A stretch of 60,000 nt of DNA. Source: Liolophura sinensis (Eukaryota > Mollusca > Polyplacophora > Chitonida > Chitonidae). Position 1 is the stretch's first letter. Every line of letters starts with the position of its first letter. The notes under the pieces are model-generated. The model was not told the DNA's origin. It was given only the letters and a program-made list of their open reading frames with translations, and ran no database searches. The stretch lies in contig NC_088301.1 of the NCBI RefSeq assembly GCF_032854445.1, positions 45,505,116 through 45,565,115 on the forward strand, written 5' to 3'. A program made the translations under genes and the position numbers. This document shows positions 58,190 to 60,000 of the stretch, piece by piece.

Positions 58190-59315
58190 GTGGATAAAAT
58201 TTTAAGTTCTCTAGAGTCATTTATTTACCACAACAGCATTTTTGAATACCCAAGTTCCTGAAGTTTTGTCATATACTGGGAACTGGAAGTGCGCGTGATA
58301 GGCGACATTAATAAAAAATGTCAAGAACTTTCTGAATGTTATTATCAAGCCTCATTCGGTCAATAATACATATGCTCACTACAAGATCAATCGTCAGTCA
58401 TCATTTCCCGTGCACGTAAATATTTTTCGCATTGTATGTATCTTTATGTCGTACAGCACACATTAGTAACAACTGGGAAATGTATGTCATAAAATTAGAC
58501 AGTCCAAGGTGTTCCTCAAGTTAAAACAGCTGCTTCTCAGGTTTTATTGCTTTCATCAGGACAGGTGAAGTAATCTGTTGGTCAATCAATCAGATAAATC
58601 GATAAAAAAATTTGGGCTGATAAAAAGCAGTATCTGTATTGTTAGAAGAATTTTACGAAACCCTAAACTGCCCAGTTTCAAGTTATAATTTACGCGCTTT
58701 CACTCTTCGGATTTATAAAACAAAACAACAAACACGTTAAAAAGTTTGCAGACACGGTTTGTATTAATGTAAAGTTGGATTGTTCAACCAAAAATATTGT
58801 ACATCTGTGATCTCAGTGCATGACAAAATTATATTTTATAATCTACCATATCAATACCATACTACATGTATATGCTTCACAGACGTTTTTGATTGTACTA
58901 CTTTTCACCATCTAATTTGTGGTCCTGTAATTTGTCAAGGAAATGTCAAAACGTTCAACATATAAACTTTAAGAAAGAAATCAAGGATATTTATTTAGAC
59001 CCTATATGTTAGATATTTTAAAAATGCGATGATCTTCATGTGATTGTGGTCTATTTTCGAGTGAGATTAGGACTCATAGCGTATGGTGTAGTGTCTGACT
59101 GAATAATGAGTCAGTTGAAACATAAGTTATTGAGACAAATGAATTGAAAGTGTTTGGCTTGGATGAAAAGCTAATAATTATAGTTCACTGGACTCTGCCA
59201 TGTATGTGCTACTAGGTTTCAAGTGTCTGACATAAATGAAAAACACATAAAATGCGGGAGTCCACAAACAAATAATGATTATCAAGAATTTTCCATTGTT
59301 TAAGTACAGCTCATG
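58190..59315. other. Intergenic DNA, nothing recognised
   Basis: AT-rich, no convincing open frame, repeat or RNA gene seen. Confidence 0.5.
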
Positions 59316-60000
59316 CAGAATGTTGTCTGGCGTCTGGCCTATCTAAAACAAAATGTTGTCTGGCGTCTGGCATATCTGAAACATAATAGTATCTGGCGTT
59401 TGGTATATCTGAAATAGTATGTTATCTGGCGTCTGACGTATCTCAAACAGAACGTTATCTGGCGTCTAACGTATTTGAAACAAAATCTTATCTGGCGTCG
59501 AAAATATCTGAAACAAAATGTTATCTGCTGTCTGACATATCTGATACATAATAGTATCTGGCGTCTGGTGAATATATATAGGCCATTATCTTGCGTCTGA
59601 GGAAGGTGAAATAAAATGTTATCTGGAGTCTGACGTATCTGAAACACAATACTATCTGGTATCTGATGTATCTGAAACAGAATGTTATCTGGCGTCTGAC
59701 GTATCTGAAACAGAATGCTATCTGGCATCGAACGTATCTGAAACAAAATGTTATCTGGCATCTGACGTACCTGAAACAGAATCTTATCTGGCGTCGGACA
59801 TATCTGAAACAAAATGTTATCTGTTGTCTGACATATCTGAAACATGATAGTATCTGGCGTCTAGTGTATCTGATATAGGATGTTATCTGGCGTCTGAAGT
59901 ATCTCAAACAGAATGTTATCTGGTCCCTGACATTTCTGAAACAAGAATGTTATCTGGCGTCAATCGTATCTGAAACAGACTGTTATCTTTCGTTTGACAT
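59316..60000. repeat. 33-bp minisatellite running off the window end
   Basis: Units of TTATCTGGCGTCTGACGT, ATCTGAAACAGAATG with a 33-base period, about 20 units, moderately diverged. Because 33 is a multiple of 3, long antisense frames of 11-residue repeats (DNILFQIRQTP) stay open across it. Confidence 0.9.

Noticed and set aside
59339-59907. Antisense repeat proteins of 168 and 128 residues
   Set aside because: Two overlapping frames are open at once because the 33-base period is a multiple of three; typical of a non-coding array.

Overview
The window is animal nuclear DNA. It is AT-rich, with short exons bounded by GT/AG in long introns, and it carries many tRNA-derived SINEs of the MetaSINE type (conserved core, then an (AAAT)n tail). 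It also has palindromic elements built on the AGGGAGATAATT motif that I associate with mollusc genomes. A lophotrochozoan, most likely a mollusc, is my best guess; this rests on repeat families recalled from memory.

The coding content lies in about the first 40.6 kb, all on the + strand, and forms two related multi-exon genes. Copy 1 (1448-17691, at least 28 exons, about 1,360 codons in window, open at both ends) reads LamG-LamG-EGF-fibrinogen-like-LamG-EGF-LamG-linker. That is the ectodomain order of CNTNAP/Caspr/neurexin-IV. It then continues in frame into four immunoglobulin domains instead of a membrane anchor. It stops at a 200-base assembly gap (17692-17891). Copy 2 (18620-40603, 18 exons, 813 codons plus stop) starts beyond the gap in the matching LamG and reads LamG-EGF-LamG-linker-Ig x5-transmembrane helix-short tail ending in an NPTY motif. 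The exon phases agree across every junction, so each reconstruction is a continuous reading frame.

The two copies share domain order and intron positions, so they are tandem paralogs or two halves of one internally duplicated gene. The gap hides the evidence that would decide. Copy 1 lacks the end of Ig4 and any anchor. Copy 2 lacks everything before LamG3. The product is best read as a neuronal or glial-type cell-adhesion receptor that joins, in one chain, a Caspr-type ectodomain to the kind of Ig array carried by Caspr's usual Ig-superfamily partners.

The introns hold MetaSINEs, a palindromic MITE, a LINE 3' end, a retroelement reverse-transcriptase remnant and several minisatellites. From 40.6 kb to the end I find no convincing gene. 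That stretch is repeats: a 29/58-bp higher-order minisatellite (43.8-44.4 kb), a dense cluster of composite palindromic repeats (48.4-55.2 kb), a MITE, a ~70-bp satellite (55.6-56.1 kb), a second reverse-transcriptase remnant (56.5 kb), more MetaSINEs (57.7-58.2 kb) and a 33-bp array that runs off the window end.
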